A stretch of DNA of 64,000 nucleotides from Doryteuthis pealeii (taxonomy: Eukaryota > Mollusca > Cephalopoda > Myopsida > Loliginidae): NCBI GenBank assembly GCA_023376005.1, contig CM042179.1:19045072-19109071 (forward strand), read 5' to 3'. Below the pieces are notes generated by a model. That model was not told where the DNA came from. It saw only the letters and a list, made by a program, of their open reading frames with translations, and did not search any database. The position numbers were made by a program, and so were the translations under genes. Each line of letters begins with the position of its first letter. Within the stretch, counting starts at the first letter, position 1. Below are positions 31,440 to 41,310 of the stretch, in pieces.

Positions 31440-33490
31440 CAAATTCCGACTCGTCTCATCCGGGTCTCTGGTGTATGACACAAGCGATTCTTTGCCGTTT
31501 ATGTCGGGGGGATTGGCCATGCCCAATACCCCCCCCCCTGTTATCATCATCACACGCATAACAGCTGCAGGGCAGCCTCCTTCTTCTGTGGCTTCTTCGG
31601 AGACGCGGCACGGCAGGTTCAGTTGCTTCTTGCGGTGATCCTAACGAGACTTGTTGATCATCGTTGCCGTTACTGTCGCTCGAATTATTAAAGCCATCAT
31701 CATCATCATCAGAGCTATTGTCCATCAATGGCACACACAATTCGTCATAGCTTGACGCCGTGCTTTCACTGTCTTCGGAATTGTTTACCATCCAAGGGTA
31801 CAGACAGAGGTCTTTTACGTGGCGAGGCACCCCATCCACACATACCGTTTGTGAACTCACCACTTCCGTCACAGTTCCCGTCTTCCATTCACTAATGCAC
31901 CTGTTTGGCCGGGTCCCCACCAGCACAGCGTCTCCTTTTTTTATAAATTTCGTGCTTCGGTTCTGTTGGCAGTGGAAGAGCTTCATCAATGCCTTTCACC
32001 CGGACTTCATACATTTTTTGGAACCGTCGCACTATGGAACCGTCGCACTATGGACACCGTCTTTCGGCATTGTACCAATAAACCGCCTCTTCGGCAGTGC
32101 ATCGCTTCCTAGTGGCAATTCTTTTTATTGATCTGTGGGATCACTCCACAATGCCATTCCCAGACGGTGAGTATGCACATCGGAAACGCAGTTTGATACT
32201 CCAGCTCTCTGCAAACATTTTAAAGCTCCTGCTGCTAAACGCCATTCCGTTGTCTGTCATGAGGGTCAGGTAGTGAATACCCCCATAGTGGGTGACATCC
32301 ATGCCTATCCTTTGCCATACTCGAGAGGATTAAAGTTCCCCATGTTGCCATCGTATTGGCGCAGGATCGTATTGGAGACATATACTCACAATAGGATCCA
32401 ATTGCAGATTGTACGGCCCCTCTCGTTGTCAGAGCGGCAATATTTCTGACGAAGTACATCGTCTGTTTCACTCCTGGGTGACCGCTGTTTGAATGGATCT
32501 GTCGTATATGATCCGGTTCCATGCTGCCCCCAGTGGCGGCACATACCTGTGATGTAAGATCTGCTTCCCTCCTCATTGCCATCTCTGTGGGACTCTGGTG
32601 ATCTTGTCGGCTTTATTTTTACTAGATCCGACCAGCGTAACATCCACCTCCAGCGCGTACTCTTTGATAAGCTCTGAAAATGTTCGAAGCCGTCTTCTGA
32701 TGAGCATTTCAGTAGCAGCCTTTGTGCTCACTGTGGATGTACTAGTCAACGTATTGGTGAGCCATCGGTAAACGCACAAGGAGTCAGTTTTAAGGTGGAT
32801 AGATTTAGCCTCCCAGTGTATGACAAGATTCACTCCTTTGAGAATCGCATCCAACTCTGCAAGGATGATGTGTTGCGTGTCAGATTTTGGTCGCATCCAA
32901 CACGCATCCTCGATTGCGGTCCCATGCGATTCAAGCAGGACCCCTGTGGCTAGGGAACTTGCGTCAACCCACACATCAAGGTACTTGCTATTGACGCACC
33001 ATTTGCCCTTGCAAGGGTCGGCCTGTCTCACTCTATTAATGGTTTCCGTTAGCATGCGTCTTAGTGGGACATCGTCGATCTGGTCGTCCCATCCTTCTGT
33101 CACCGCGCTTGCCCTTCATTTAATAACACTGGTCGCTACTCTCAACCAACCGCATACTGGGAGATGTCTCACCAGCTTTCCACAGAGAGAGAACACCTTC
33201 CTCCTGGTAATATCGTCCAGGACGTCCGGCAATTCGTTCCCACGTTTCCAAAACAGTGCATCGTCTACTCCCCAGACAGTCAAGCCAAGTACTCGAGTTC
33301 CATCCTTTAGTCTCTCCGGAGTTTTGCTGGCCAGTTCAAAGTGCGATAAATGTTCAGCAACTTTGGCTGCGGATGAAACTCTTTCATCCACATCCACATT
33401 CTCGATGTAAGCAGAGGTTGCCCTTTTGATTTGATCATCCTGCGATAAAACTGCATTCACAATGGACCTCATTATTTGCGAAGTCACGTT
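31440..33490 (-). pseudogene. Element B2: RT end, RNase H, integrase, Cys-rich tail
   Basis: Relative of B1 on the minus strand. It begins inside RT (NVTSQIMRSIVNAVLSQDD) without any 5' part. The YVDD box reads YIEN, so the catalytic Asp pair is lost. Next: ERLKDGTRVLGLTVWG, then LFWKRG, where B1 has a stop in place of Trp. RNase H (33103-32573) has VWVDASSLATGVLLE, ILAELDAILKG and LKTDSLCVYRWL. Integrase: IHSNSGHPGV, then GMDVTHYGGIHYLTL joined directly to MTDNGMAFSS, so about 45 residues between the first two Asp are deleted, then SPSGNGIVE and a stop. The frame 31989-31456 holds the beta-rich part (VCVDGVPRHVKDLC) and a decayed Cys tail. Confidence 0.8.
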
Positions 33491-33492
33491 TT

Positions 33493-34070
33493 TCAATGTG
33501 CATACTGGGTTTCCGTGTCTGTAAAGGCCCGACTGATATAGGCCAGTGGTTGACCTTCTTGCAGCAGTGCCGCTCCCAAGCCCTTCTCACTTGCATCACA
33601 TTGGATGACTAGAGGTTTTCTGTGATCATAGTACCTCAGCACAGGTGCTTCACTCACCATCTTTTTTATTTTCTCAAATGCTTCTTCATGGATTTGGGAC
33701 AGGACACATCTGTCTTTGTGAGATTGCGAATCGGAGCCATCACGTCCGAAATGTGTGGTAGGAATTTTGCCAGATAGTTCACAAACCCACCCAAGCGTTG
33801 TACTCCCTTTACATCCGTTGACTACCCTGACTAAGTTCCTCATGCAACACCTTCTTAGGGCCTCTTCTCCAGAAAACAACAGAATGTGGTCAACCTGTTT
33901 GTCAATTGGAATATTTTCACCGAAAAGTATAGCCTGCACCTTTGTTTGAAAAATCTGAAGGGCTCCACCAAATTTTCTGTGGTCCAGCACATCGACGGCT
34001 CACTAGCGTTGTTAATTAAAAAAAATACTATTACAAACAATCTAAAGAGTGTGAAATACAATATTACCAA
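33493..34070 (-). pseudogene. Element C gag start joined to RT connection/RNase H
   Basis: Frame 34070-33855 contains SEPSMCWTTENLVEPFRFFK, the gag N-terminus seen in A1. The overlapping frame 33990-33493 continues gag (PIDKQVDHILLFSGEEALRR) and passes without a stop into KIKKMVSEAPVLRYYDHRKP and IQCDASEKGLGAALLQEGQP, the RT connection and RNase H start. Gag knuckles, protease and RT palm have therefore been lost in one deletion that kept an open frame. Confidence 0.75.
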
Positions 34071-34224
34071 ATGTATAAAAACACTTACTAGTTTGTTCCA
34101 GAGAACAATTTTTTTTACTGCAAGTAATTTTCTTTTTTTCTATTTGTTTTTAGAATTTTTCTTCGAACATAACCTGTTAGTCTTGTTTGGTGTTATACTC
34201 CTTTTTTCTTATGAATGTTCTTAT

Positions 34225-34240
34225 CCCACCGCTGCCACCA
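34225..34240 (-). other. Primer-binding-site-like sequence of element C
   Basis: On the minus strand TGGTGGCAGCGGTGGG follows directly after the LTR end TATATTAACA. It starts with TGG, as expected for pairing with the CCA end of a tRNA. The tRNA itself is not identified here. Confidence 0.65.
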
Positions 34241-34360
34241 TGTTAATATATTTGAATTAAACTCGGAAGACGTGTTAAGGGTTAAAAGCCATCTTTATTC
34301 ACTGCCAGGGTTCGGTGCCCAGACAAGGGGCAGTAACACTTAAGGGTTCATGTCATCACA
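34241..34360 (-). repeat. Element C 5' LTR, about 120 bp
   Basis: On the minus strand it begins TGTGATGACATGAACCC and ends ATATTAACA. It contains GTGAATAAAGATGGCTT, shared with the A1 LTR, and the AATAAA signal. The start is placed by TG and by length compared with A1, so it is less certain than the end. Confidence 0.6.
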
Positions 34361-34429
34361 ATTCTCAGTGGATTGCCATATATTCTGAAAAAGTAACCTC
34401 CTCATACAAGCTAATAGTTGTCCATTACC

Positions 34430-36332
34430 CGAGCCTGCTGAAAAGGCCTTCAAATACTTTAAAATTGAAGTAGTATTGAAAAAACAGTTCCTTTTGCCAT
34501 AGAGACCGATGCTTCATACCCCTGTATTGCGGTCTCATCGAACCAATCTGGTAGATCAGTAAGTTCACTCTACTTACTTATCAGAGCAGTTGCATTCATG
34601 TTTGATTCAAAACAGGCTGAGAAGATAAAAAATGATGAAATCCATAGACGGAGGTTCGAACTCACTCGTTAAGTTTCGATATTAAATAATGTTACTGTAG
34701 ATATATTATCTAGTTCTTATTGTTCTGTTGTTTGGACACCCTAGATAAATCACACAACTCTCTTTGTCATCTCGATGATGCATTCTGTTAGATCGAGGAA
34801 CCTTCCTTTCTCCGTGGAGGATGTAAAGAGAGTATCTGCTTCTTGCACTTATATGTGCCGAAGGCAAGCCACGATTTTACTGACCTGACACTTTGCCCCT
34901 AGTAAAAGTAACCATGCTTTTTGAGAGGTTCAGCGTTGACTTCAAAGGACGCCTGTCATCTTCTTCTTATAAGTGGTTTCTATTTTTATTGATAGTGTGA
35001 CCGATTTAGGTTTTGAAATTAGAAGAAAAAAAGAAAAAAAAACGGAAATATAATTCACCGAGTGACCTCGACCGTAGATTCAAAACAGATGGGCGATCCG
35101 GAAATGACCATATCAGGAGGTGAGATCTCAAGTAGGCCAGGAGAATCGGCGGCGGTTGTAGACAAGTCTTTGATGTGATCAGATATAAGGCACGCGGAAG
35201 TCATTAGACTATGTAGCCGACAGATAAACTGACTTCAGCCAACATATTCAAATAATTTCGAATAGTCGACAGAACACCTTGATTACGGGTCCATCACTCC
35301 CAGTCTTGGGAAATAATTGTTTGTATTCTTTTGTTATTTGAATATAAATTTTGTTAAGTTTGAAGAAAAAGAGTCGTTGTTTTTTATGTGACCACTAGGC
35401 CACCATTAGCCTTGGAAATCAGTTTCTATAGCAGATTCCTAGTCGTTTGAGATCTTAACACAACGTGGGCATTCGGCTAGACTTTCGGCAAATATCGAGA
35501 CTCTGCAATCCTTGGTTGACGCAGAAAATCCTATCTTGACGGATAATTTCGGAGATTCTGTGAGCCCTTTAGCTCGGTAGCGACCGACGGGTTATAATAG
35601 ACGAATATTCTCGTTTCCCCTTTACCTTTGCTTACCCTGATATTTCGTCGCAAACGGTTATCAAATGCTTCACCCAACTCTTTGTCATCCAGCTTAATGT
35701 CAACTGAAGTGAAAACCTTCTTATATGGGCACGGAATTTCAACTAGCTGTACCACTCCACATAACCCACAAGGTAATGGGCATTGTGAGAAGTATAATGG
35801 CATATTTTAGAGAGCAATCTCTAGCACTCAAAACACAACGCCTACCTATAAATCAACGGAAGAATGATTTGCTAGAAGCTTTACATTCAATTCACACACT
35901 ACTTTCAACGGCAACGAATGCTACTCCTCATGAACGGCTATTCAACTATCCTCACCGATCATCAAGTGGTTGTTCTGTTCTATCAACACCAGGAAAGGTT
36001 AATCGGTAACGACATTTCAGACAATCGAAGTATGACATTATTGTGGAGGAAGCAGAACATACTCATTGTGCACACGTGTATTCGTCTTCAAAACGGCAAG
36101 GAAACCACAGTATCACTCCGAGATCTTGCCACTGCTGGTATAGTGTAAAATTATTCTCCCGAAATTCAAGAATGACATTCCCATTCAAAACTCTGAGATA
36201 TTAGATCCCGAACGGAAGACTTCAACACCTAACAAGACTGAATATACTACAGTTACATCAATAAATGAAATCGCATCTCCTTTTCGTCAATCAGAGCATT
36301 CACGTAAACCTCCAAACAGATTAAATGCATGA
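34430..36332 (+). pseudogene. CsRn1-like Gypsy RNase H and integrase relic
   Basis: RNase H start: FAIETDASYPCIAVSSNQSG, then after a deletion FMFDSKQAEKIKNDEIHRRR. Integrase zinc region: CHLDDAF, VRSRNLPFSVEDVKRVSA and CAEGKPRFY, then FERFSVDFKGRLSSSSYKWF. About 600 bp of unrelated DNA (34986-35590) intervene. The core resumes at about 35590 with EYSRFPFTFAYPDISSQTVI, skips the segment with the second Asp, and continues with SSLMSTEVKTFLYGHGIST, NPQGNGHCEKYNG and ATNATPHERLFNYPHRSSSG. The C-terminus reads LQNGKETTVSLRDLAT and ends SEHSRKPPNRLNA with a stop at 36330-36332. Frameshifts are numerous. Same family as 3239-4640 and 6915-7351. Confidence 0.75.
34986..35590. mobile_element. Unidentified insertion in integrase relic
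   Basis: Sequence between the integrase zinc region and core that does not fit the pol frame. It contains ATTTGAATATAAATTTTG and a T-rich stretch like an LTR end at about 35335-35390. It differs from the insert at the comparable place in the relic at 3239-4640. Confidence 0.4.
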
Positions 36333-36620
36333 GTAAATATTTGATTTTTTCTTAGATCGGATAAAGAAATACTTTTAAAAAAATTAGATGAATCCCACTA
36401 AGTTTTGATCTTTTCTTAATATTGATTGACTTACTATTATTAAGAAATTCCTAGTTCCAGAGAAGATTGTGGTAAAAATTCCTTTCCCTTTTCTGCCTTT
36501 CGTTATAAAATAAACGACTCATTCTTATAAATACGTCCTGTTTATACTAACTATCCATATGCTGAATAAAGCCTAAACATGGTTTGTATGCTTGGTGTTT
36601 TTATTTCATTACAATATGCA
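36333..36620 (+). other. Possible 3' untranslated part/LTR of the CsRn1-like relic
   Basis: Non-coding DNA after the pol stop. GCTGAATAAAGCC near 36561 is a polyadenylation signal followed by a GT-rich stretch (TTTGTATGCTTGGTGTTTTT), the usual order at an LTR end. Confidence 0.4.
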
Positions 36621-37003
36621 AGATATTACATTTCTGTGGGCCGGATGGAAATGGATTTTATGGCCCAGCTGGAAAAGGATTATACTTAATTTTCACAGAA
36701 GAATTCAATAATTCTTCTTCCTGAGGGGTTAAGTTGAAATTGAATAATTTCGCCTTATGCTAGGAATTCGCCACATAGTAAAATATGAATGATTTTTTGG
36801 AGCAAATTCTGGTCCGCCCCATCTTCGGGGTCCCTCATGTGCTGACTGTTTTTCATTAAAAAAAAAACTCTTTCTGGTAGGTCATGTGATCATCTGTGTA
36901 CCAGAATTGAGGTTACCACTTCGTTTCTTCTTTCTTCTCTCCCAATACGGTTTCAGTGCTGAGGTGTCACTGCTGAGTTGTCATCAGTATCGTATCAGAA
37001 TAC

Positions 37004-37084
<81 letters not shown>

Positions 37085-37944
37085 AATGCTGTGGACTGAG
37101 ATAAGAGGAAATTACAAAGGGGAAGTGGGAGGGCGAACTGGCTTGGCTGTCCACTTCGACCATTAGGGGTAGTAGCTTTGACTGACTTATATCAGGCCCT
37201 ACCACTTGACTCTACCATAGGCAACTATAACAGTGACTAATATATCTGACCCCACCAAGGCGATGTTGTTATAAATGCATTTAGCTTGTATCCCTTCACA
37301 GTAACTGCAACTTAAGCCATACCTTGAGGAAATTTAAAAGGAATAGTAAACAGGGTAAGATTGTACATAGTAGCAGTAGTACTCAGAAATAATTCTGATG
37401 TACAAACTTTGGTAAAATGCCCTTTTTACTGCATCTGAAATCGATCATATCACATTATCATAGGTAGGACGCGTTTCTGATATGAAGAGGCCCACCACAA
37501 AAGTAGAATATCTTCCTCATTGTATAGACAGCAATAGCAGTAGAAAGTTCTTAGGAAAAATCAGACTATAACTTCTCAGATACTGACTATCTGTAAAATC
37601 ATCGAAGGAGTATGTGCAAAAGGTCCAAGACAACACTCTTGTTTGTAGAATTTGATTCCATACACATTTGATTCCATACACAGAGGGAATATGAAGTAAA
37701 TATTAATACTTCTTGCATATAGTTTCCAAATGTGATTATTACGATTATAATGATGCTCTACAAAGGCATGAAGACCGTAGTTTGCTCATCTGATAGTGAC
37801 ACTGATTTCTTTAACATTATCACATAAGTCTACCAAGGAGATACATTAGCAACATTTCAATTCATAATCTGCCTAGATTATGTATTATGAACATCAATAT
37901 ATCTAATTAAAGAAAAAGGTTCACTCAAAAAGGCATGAAACAGA
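36621..37944. other. Non-coding region with (CT)n
   Basis: Contains a CT dinucleotide run at about 37006-37081. The open frames over it are simple-repeat artefacts. No gene or mobile-element protein was recognised in the rest. Confidence 0.5.
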
Positions 37945-38426
37945 CGGTATCCAGGAAAAACTATTACTGTTGCAGACTTCACAGAGGATCTAGCACTTCT
38001 TGTAAATACAGCTGTTCAAGCTGAATCTCTACTGCATGGCCTAGAACAGGCTACAAGAGGTATTCGTCTCTTCATGAACAAAGATTAAACAGAGTTCATG
38101 TGTTTTAATCAAGATGGTGCCATCTCTTTATTTATTGGCAAGCCTCTCAAGTTCAAATACCTTGTTAGCAATATCTTATCTACTGAAAGTGATGTCAACA
38201 TAGGTAAAGCATGGACTGTGATTGACAGGTTATCAACTATATGAAAATTTGATCTCTGATAAAATAAACATTCTTCCAAGCTATAGTCATGTCAGTACTA
38301 CTGTATGACTGCACCACTTGGAGAAAAAACTAGATGGAAATTTCTCAAGGATACTGCATGCTGTTTTGAACAAATGCTGGAAGCAGTACCCTACAAAACA
38401 GTCTATGGTTACTTACCACCCATCTT
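37945..38426 (+). pseudogene. RTE-like LINE reverse transcriptase relic
   Basis: The frame reads RRYPGKTITVADFTEDLALL, where the LINE A/YADD box has become FTED, then QAESLLHGLEQATRGIRLFM, TEFMCFNQDGAIS and ESDVNIGKAWTVIDRLSTI, with stops between. After a shift come LEKKLDGNFSRILHAVLNKC and VYGYLPPIL. This is the palm-to-thumb part of an RTE-type LINE. It then runs without a gap into the 68-bp satellite, whose unit encodes RDILLWTPTG, a motif that belongs about twenty residues further on in such LINEs. Confidence 0.75.
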
Positions 38427-40706
38427 AAGGAAAACTCACGAGACATTCTTCTATGGACACCTACTGGATGAGGTAGACATAACACAGAGAATTAAGGAAA
38501 ACTCACGAGACATTCTTCTATGGACACCTACTGGATGAGGTAGACATAACACAGAGAATTAAGGAAAAACTCACGAGACATTCTTCTATGGACACCTACT
38601 GGATGAGGTAGACATAACACAGAGAATTAAGGAAAAACTCACGAGACATTCTTCTATGGACACCTACTGGATGAGGTAGACATAACACAGAGAATTAAGG
38701 AAAAACTCACGAGACATTCTTCTATGGACACCTACTGGATGGTAGACATAACACAGAGAATTAAGGAAAAACTCACGAGACATTCTTCTATAGACACCTA
38801 CTGGATGAGGTAGACATAACACAGAGAATTAAGGAAAAACTCACGAGACATTCTTCTATAGACACCTACTGGATGAGGTAGACATAACACAGAGAATTAA
38901 GGAAAAACTCACGAGACATTCTTCTATAGACACCTACTGGATGAGGTAGACATAACACAGAGAATTAAGGAAAAACTCACGAGACATTCTTCTATAGACA
39001 CCTACTGGATGAGGTAGACATAACACAGAGAATTAAGGAAAAACTCACGAGACATTCTTCTATGGACACCTACTGGATGAGGTAGACATAACACAGAGAA
39101 TTAAGGAAAAACTCACGAGACATTCTTCTATGGACACCTACTGGATGAGGTAGACATAACACAGAGAATTAAGGAAAAACTCACGAGACATTCTTCTATA
39201 GACACCTACTGGATGAGGTAGACATAACACAGAGAATTAAGGAAAAACTCACGAGACATTCTTCTATAGACACCTACTGGATGAGGTAGACATAACACAG
39301 AGAATTAAGGAAAAACTCACGAGACATTCTTCTATGGACACCTACTGGATGAGGTAGACATAACACAGAGAATTAAGGAAAAACTCACGAGACATTCTTC
39401 TATGGACACCTACTGGATGAGGTAGACATAACACAGAGAATTAAGGAAAAACTCACGAGACATTCTTCTATGGACACCTACTGGATGAGGTAGACATAAC
39501 ACAGAGAATTAAGGAAAAACTCACGAGACATTCTTCTATAGACACCTACTGGATGAGGTAGACATAACACAGAGAATTAAGGAAAAACTCACGAGACATT
39601 CTTCTATAGACACCTACTGGATGAGGTAGACATAACACAGAGAATTAAGGAAAAACTCACGAGACATTCTTCTACTGGAGTAGACATAACACAGAGAATT
39701 AAGGAAAAACTCACGAGACATTCTTCTATGGACACCTACTGAGGTAGACATAACACAGAGAATAAGGAAAAACTCACGAGACATTCTTCTATGGACACCT
39801 ACTGGATGAGGTAGACATAACACAGAGAATTAAGGAAAAACTCACGAGACATTCTTCTATAGACACCTACTGGATGAGGTAGACATACACAGAGAATTAA
39901 GGAAAACTCACGAGACATTCTTCTATAGACACCTACTGGATGAGGTAGACATAACACAGAGAAGGAAAACTCACGAGACATTCTTCTATAGACACCTACT
40001 GGATGAGGTAGACACACAGAGAATTAAGGAAAAACTCACGAGACATTCTATTCTATAGACACCTACTGGATGAGGTAGACATAACACAGAGAATTAAGGA
40101 AAAACTCACGAGACATTCTTCTATAGACACCTACTGGATGAGGTAGACATAACACAGAGAATTAAGGAAAAACTCACGAGACATAGACACCTACGACTCA
40201 CGAGACATTCTTCTAGACACCTACTGGATGAGGTAGACATAACACAGAGAATTAAGGAAAAACTCACGAGGTAGACATAACACTACACGAGATCAACTCA
40301 CGAGACATTCTTCTATGGACACCTACTGGATACTCACGAGACATTCTTCTATACACCTACTGGATGGTAGACATAACACAGAGAATTAAGGAAAAACTCA
40401 CGAGACATTCTTCTATGGACACCTACTGGATGAGGTAGACATAACACAGAGAATTAAGGAAAAACTCACGAGACATTCTTCTATGGACACCTACTGGATG
40501 AGGTAGACATAACACAGAGAATTAAGGAAAAACTCACGAGACATTCTTCTATGGACACCTACTGGATGAGGTAGACATAACACAGAGAATTAAGGAAAAA
40601 CTCACGAGACATTCTTCTATGGACACCTACTGGATGAGGTAGACATAACACAGAGAATTAAGGAAAAACTCACGAGACATTCTTCTATAGACACCTACTG
40701 GATGAG
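38427..40706 (+). repeat. 68-bp satellite derived from LINE coding sequence
   Basis: About 33 head-to-tail units of 68 bp. A typical unit starts AAGGAAAAACTCACGAGACA and includes TTCTTCTATGGACACCTAC. One frame of the unit reads NSRDILLWTPTG. Units vary mainly at TATGG against TATAG. The stretch 39670-40370 is scrambled with shortened units. Because 68 is not a multiple of three, no long frame spans the array. Its left edge is continuous with the LINE relic and its right edge abuts the mariner relic. Confidence 0.95.
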
Positions 40707-41310
40707 GGTATGTGAGAAAAGTTCCAGGACTGATGTCACAAAACATTTATTTCAAATTCAAACTACAACATATCCCCCTTCAAAGTAATCAACAAGGAGT
40801 CTAATGCACTTTCCCATTCTTTTCTACCACGCTTGCATGGAAGGATTCTTTTGGGATTCTCCATAGCTCTGTTGTCATGACCTTTTTGATGTTGTGCACA
40901 TCCTCAAAACGGGTTCCCTTGATGACCCCCTTGAGCTTGGGGAAGAGGAATAAATCACATGGAGCCAGGTTGGGCGAGTAGGGATGTTGCTCCAGCCCAG
41001 TGAGTTGTTTCTGGGTCAGGAAATCTCAGTTACTCAGGGCAGTGTGGGCAGGTGCATTGTCATGGTAAAGCACCCATGAATTGTCCTGCCACATCTCTCA
41101 CCTCTTCTTGACTACTGAATGAAATATATCTTTGTAGACATGCTGGTTGATCATATGCACCAGTGGCAAGAGCCGACAGTGAATGATGCCCCTCACATTG
41201 AAGAATACAATCAACGTGACTTTGACTTTGGACTTCAACTGTCTTGCTTTCTTCGGCCTTGGTGAATTTGAAGTCTTCCACTGAAGGCTCTGGTGTTTGG
41301 TTTCTGGGTC
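40707..41310 (-). pseudogene. Mariner transposase relic
   Basis: On the minus strand: YDPETKHQSLQWK, KSKVKVTLIVFFNVRGIIHC, HDNAPAHTAL, LEQHPYSPNLAPCDLFLFPK and FEDVHNIKKVMTTELWRIPK, the second half of a mariner (DDD) transposase. HDNAP holds the second catalytic Asp and SPNLAPCDLFLFP the third. The end GGGTATGTGAGAAAAGTTCC (40708 onwards) looks like a mariner terminal repeat, lying next to the TA of a 68-bp satellite unit. Upstream on its own strand the coding sequence runs directly into the 110-bp satellite. Stops are present; inactive. Confidence 0.85.

Larger units (their letters stand above)
29569..34360 (-). mobile_element. Mag-like Gypsy element C with B2 nested inside
   Basis: Minus-strand order: LTR (34360-34241), primer-binding-site-like TGGTGGCAGCGGTGGG (34240-34225), leader, gag start, RT connection and RNase H start (33990-33493). 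Then the B2 relic, RNase H end (31280-31010), integrase (30668-29884) and a C-terminal tail (29811-29569). Gag middle, protease and most of RT are missing. The RNase H text is split by B2: it stops after FTDTETQYA near 33495 and resumes as KQKELLAVVYACERFHQYTF near 31250. Confidence 0.7.

Noticed and set aside
36886..37166. Open frames rich in Ser-Leu repeats
   Set aside because: They are translations of a (CT)n microsatellite.
39614..40017. Minus-strand repeat proteins with GVHRRMSREF motifs
   Set aside because: Short frames over a 68-bp array whose unit is not a multiple of three; they do not extend across the array.
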